From Lantana camara (taxonomy: Eukaryota; Streptophyta; Magnoliopsida; Lamiales; Verbenaceae): a stretch of 64,000 nt of DNA. The position numbers and the translations under genes are program-made. This document shows, one piece after another, positions 61,489 through 64,000 of this stretch. The DNA is taken from the NCBI GenBank assembly GCA_037501455.1, contig CM074856.1:93322001-93386000 (forward strand). Reading direction: 5' to 3'. Within the stretch, counting starts at the first letter, position 1. Every line of letters starts with the position of its first letter. A model generated the notes under the pieces. That model saw nothing but the letters and a program-made list of their open reading frames with translations, searched no databases and had not been told where the DNA came from.

Positions 61489-63657
61489 CACCTCGTTAAT
61501 CGTGTTTCTGATTCGTCTCAATTATTCTGAATTTGGTAGAAATTCTTGAGCTTGATGCGATTGAGTATTTGTAATTGTTTTAGAAAGCCTGAATTACGAA
61601 ATTGTATTTTTTCCTGAAAAGTTTCTGAAAATTGGTTTTTGCAAAATTTAATTTTTTAAAACTATCTTAGATTTGAAACTGTATAAACTGTTTTTGGATT
61701 TCTTGGACTGGTTTTGCTTTTGAACGAAAACACGAGACGAAAAACCCGGATTACGAAGAACATGCGAAACCCCGCGCGCAAAGGCTTCGCGCGCGCGGCC
61801 TTCGCGCGCCACCGCCCGCTTGCCCAGGCGCGTGCATGGGCGACGCCGCCCAGCACCTCCCGCACACCTGTGCAGGAGCCTCTCGGGCGCGCCTAGGCAC
61901 ACCCGCCCGTCACCGCCCAGCCGCCCGCCCGCACTGGTCGAGAGGGCCGTGCGCGCACAGCCCTTTCACGTACGGGCCCCGTTTTCTCTGTCGTAATCCG
62001 ATTTTTCGTATTTCGTGCAATCCAATCCCAATTTTTTTTTATCTTAATTTTAAAATTTTATTTTGGATACTTATTTTAGTTTTTGAATAAAACTTAAAAT
62101 TCAGAATTTTGAGAAATAGAAACGGTTTATATTTTGGGAAAATACATCTTTGATAAAATTATTAATTTTCAGAAATTAATTGGAATTTTATTGGTTTTAG
62201 TAAATTGGGATTTATTGAAAATTGTTATAAATAAGACTCGCATCAAGTCGTGTTTTATGTCATTGAGACTTGAAACGGGAATTTTAATTTATTGGCTAAA
62301 TTTAAATTCTCTCAAAAGCATGTTAGGTGATCATGGATTTAGACTTATGTATGGTTTTAATTTATGCACATGGATGGTTTAAATTGGGGTTGGAGCCCTA
62401 TAGTTGCGTTTTTTCAATTGAGGTTGGAGCCTCACTTATGTGCGTACTATTATGTGATTTATTATGTGGCTTTCCATAATACTGTTTTTGAGGCCGGGGG
62501 ATGCCCCGTGTAATTGTCTAAGGCCAATATGAAGATTGAGCCTTATTACTTTATGCCTTTTTCCTTTTATTGTAATTTGAGAGTAGAGATAGGTGGTGAG
62601 GCTTTATTTTCATTTTGGAGACAATGCACCCATGGAGTAAGATGGACCACATTCAAGTAACAAGGAGGCCATAAGTAAAGACCCCTCAAAATGTTAGGGA
62701 GGGGAACCTCAATTGTAAAAATGTAATAGAGATAGGGCTCGTATTTTGTTACCGCTTTCCCTTATGTGATTTAAACTGTTTATGTGACATGTATGTTAGA
62801 ACTTGTGACTGTGGAGTGGCTCCCACATATCACGCATAAGATAGGTAGAACCCATGATCATTACATGTTAGTATCATGCTAGGACATGTTATCTGTTTAT
62901 GTGCTTGTTTGAAATGCATTTAAGTGTACTTGCATCAATCAAGACTAATGAAATTGGATAACATATATGTTGGTGAGGTCGAACCGGACAACTCTCCGGT
63001 TGATTCGAAAATTCCCATTAAATATTAAGCTAATTTCGAACAAATAGGTATTTAATTCGAGATGTAAATTTTGAATTAAATTCCTAGCATTCCATCAATA
63101 GGTTTTAAGTTTAGTAAGTGAAGCTAGTTATTGTCCGCGAGTCGTGGGATAGGTAGTGGAGCTTATTAGTTCTTAGTTACCTAATTGATCATTTTAAATG
63201 GTCAATATTTCGTGGTCAATTTTGGCAAGGGCGATGTCTGCGAGTCGTGGGTCGTTCGAACTAAGTTTTGATCATGATCTTATGATTGATAGGTCTAGCT
63301 TAACGCCTAAGTAAATATGGATGTCGCACGAGTCGTGGGTCCATATTGAAAGACAGGTGATACAAAAACAATTAGTAAGAGTTCTAAAGGTGTTAGAATT
63401 GGTAAGTTGTACCTACCTAGGGTTTTACTTAGAATGTCCGCGAGTCGTGGGTTCGAGGTAAAATGCCTAGGATCTTAGTACCCATTGGGGAAGGACTTCC
63501 TCTTAGATCTTTGGGAATTCTAGATCTTTGAAAAACAGTGGGAGCTACATCATATTAAAGACCTTATCTTTTGTATATCGTTATAATTCAGCATGCTCAC
63601 TAGTTCTCTATTTTACCATTTAGGTCGTAGATTCTGTGATTCTCTACGTGTTTTGAA
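61489..63657 (+). mobile_element. Long copia leader, noncoding
   Basis: About 2.2 kb between PBS and gag. A strongly GC-rich patch with repeated GCGCGC words at 61770-61980 is followed by AT-rich DNA and, at 63133-63451, four copies of a CGAGTCGTGGG motif. Open frames in the GC-rich patch have no recognisable domain. Confidence 0.7.
63133..63451 (+). repeat. Four dispersed copies of GTCYGCGAGTCGTGGG
   Basis: Copies at 63133-63148, 63236-63251, 63323-63339 (GTCGCACGAGTCGTGGG) and 63436-63451. Spacing is about 85-115 bp, and the sequence between copies differs. Confidence 0.75.
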
Positions 63658-64000
63658 ATGGCAACCAAAAATCCTCTTGCATCGATCCTCGAGTCAAACA
63701 AGTTAACTAGTCCCAACTATTCTGATTGGCTGAGGAATCTAAAAATCATTTTAGATTCTGAGAAGAGGACTTATGTTCTCTTCGAAGGGGAGCCTAGTCC
63801 CGAAGGGGAGGCTCCCATTCGGGCCGAGCGGGACGCGATTCAGAAGTGGAAGGATGATAATCTCCAAGCCCGTTGCCTTATCTTGGCTAACATGTCTCCA
63901 GACTTGCAAAGGCAACATGAGGCCATGCAATTCGCTTGAGAGATGTACGACCACTTAGAGCAACTTTACCGCCCTCATGAACGTTTTACAAGGTATAACA
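63658..64000 (+). pseudogene. gag: Copia gag, N-terminal part, with in-frame stop
   Basis: ATG at 63658 opens a frame with the N-terminal signature of copia-type Gag (UBN2-like): the LTSPNYSDWLRNLKIIL motif at residues about 17-33, then a charged linker and ARCLILANMSPDLQ. TGA at 63937-63939 (codon 94) interrupts it; the same frame continues with MYDHLEQLY to the window end. Gag would form the particle that packages the element RNA. The single stop suggests a recent inactivation, or a sequencing error. The rest of gag-pol lies outside. Confidence 0.8.

Larger units (their letters stand above)
59540..64000 (+). mobile_element. Copia element: 5' LTR, leader and start of gag
   Basis: Continues beyond the window. 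5' LTR 59540-61474, PBS 61477-61488, leader to 63657, gag from 63658. It is the only copy of this copia family here with internal sequence reaching gag. Confidence 0.88.

Noticed and set aside
61648..62090. Ala/Arg/Pro-rich open frames on both strands
   Set aside because: They come from CGCGCG-type low-complexity DNA in the copia leader. No motif.

Overview
The window is plant nuclear DNA built almost entirely of LTR retrotransposons. I found no host gene, no rRNA or tRNA gene and no CRISPR array. The evidence for a plant is the DNA AT-richness, the primer-binding sites for initiator tRNA-Met (TGGTATCAGAGC) and, in one element, a site matching tRNA-Asp, together with Ty3/gypsy-type and Ty1/copia-type Gag proteins. 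I cannot name the species. The density and nesting fit pericentromeric or other heterochromatic DNA (inference). The only recognisable coding regions are three copies of one Gag gene, all broken, and the start of one copia Gag. No reverse transcriptase, RNase H or integrase was recognised anywhere.

Layout. 1-2838: 3' part of a long LTR. 2839-16907: minus-strand tandem array LTR-internal-LTR-internal-LTR of a gag-only (TR-GAG-like) family, here called family 1, with a copia solo LTR inside (4407-6310). 17082-19757: copia 5' LTR, PBS and leader. 19758-20099 plus 35139-35855: one LTR split by a second family-1 array (20100-35138). That second array has three LTRs, two PBSs and one complete internal region, is flanked by the 5-bp duplication TTACT, and itself carries a 328-bp mini solo LTR and a 2.3-kb copia solo LTR, each with a perfect target-site duplication. 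35856-37737: minus-strand LTR piece. 37738-42586: about 4.85-kb near-palindrome of two head-to-head LTRs. 42587-45217: two further LTR pieces. 45218-46290: minus-strand element with a tRNA-Asp-type PBS. 46291-52484: second head-to-head LTR pair. 52486-58782: an LTR split by a 3.54-kb solo LTR (53601-57142, duplication CTATA). 58783-59539: start of another LTR. 59540-64000: copia element with 5' LTR, PBS, a 2.2-kb leader and the beginning of gag.

The most interesting signal is in the LTRs, not in the proteins. Several otherwise diverged LTR families share one architecture in the same order: a TGTAACGCCCC-like start, a TATA box in some, a donor-like GTAAG/GTATN, a family-specific cluster of GC-rich palindromes about 0.35-0.65 kb further on, a small hairpin (AGTCN...NGACT) whose stem pairs change together between families, an acceptor-like ...GCAG, one or two GGGA...GAACCCG hairpin modules, and a conserved stretch of about 130 bp ending in GGGGTGYTACA just before the PBS. 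This suggests a replicating group of related elements, many of them now non-autonomous, that conserve a noncoding program (possibly a spliced leader plus RNA structures) while the palindrome cluster diversifies.

How the parts would work together (inference): family 1 supplies at most Gag and cis signals (LTR, PBS, polypurine tract) and must borrow Pol from an autonomous relative outside the window. Its internal region ends where a protease domain would begin. LTR-LTR recombination has produced both products expected of it, solo LTRs and three-LTR arrays.
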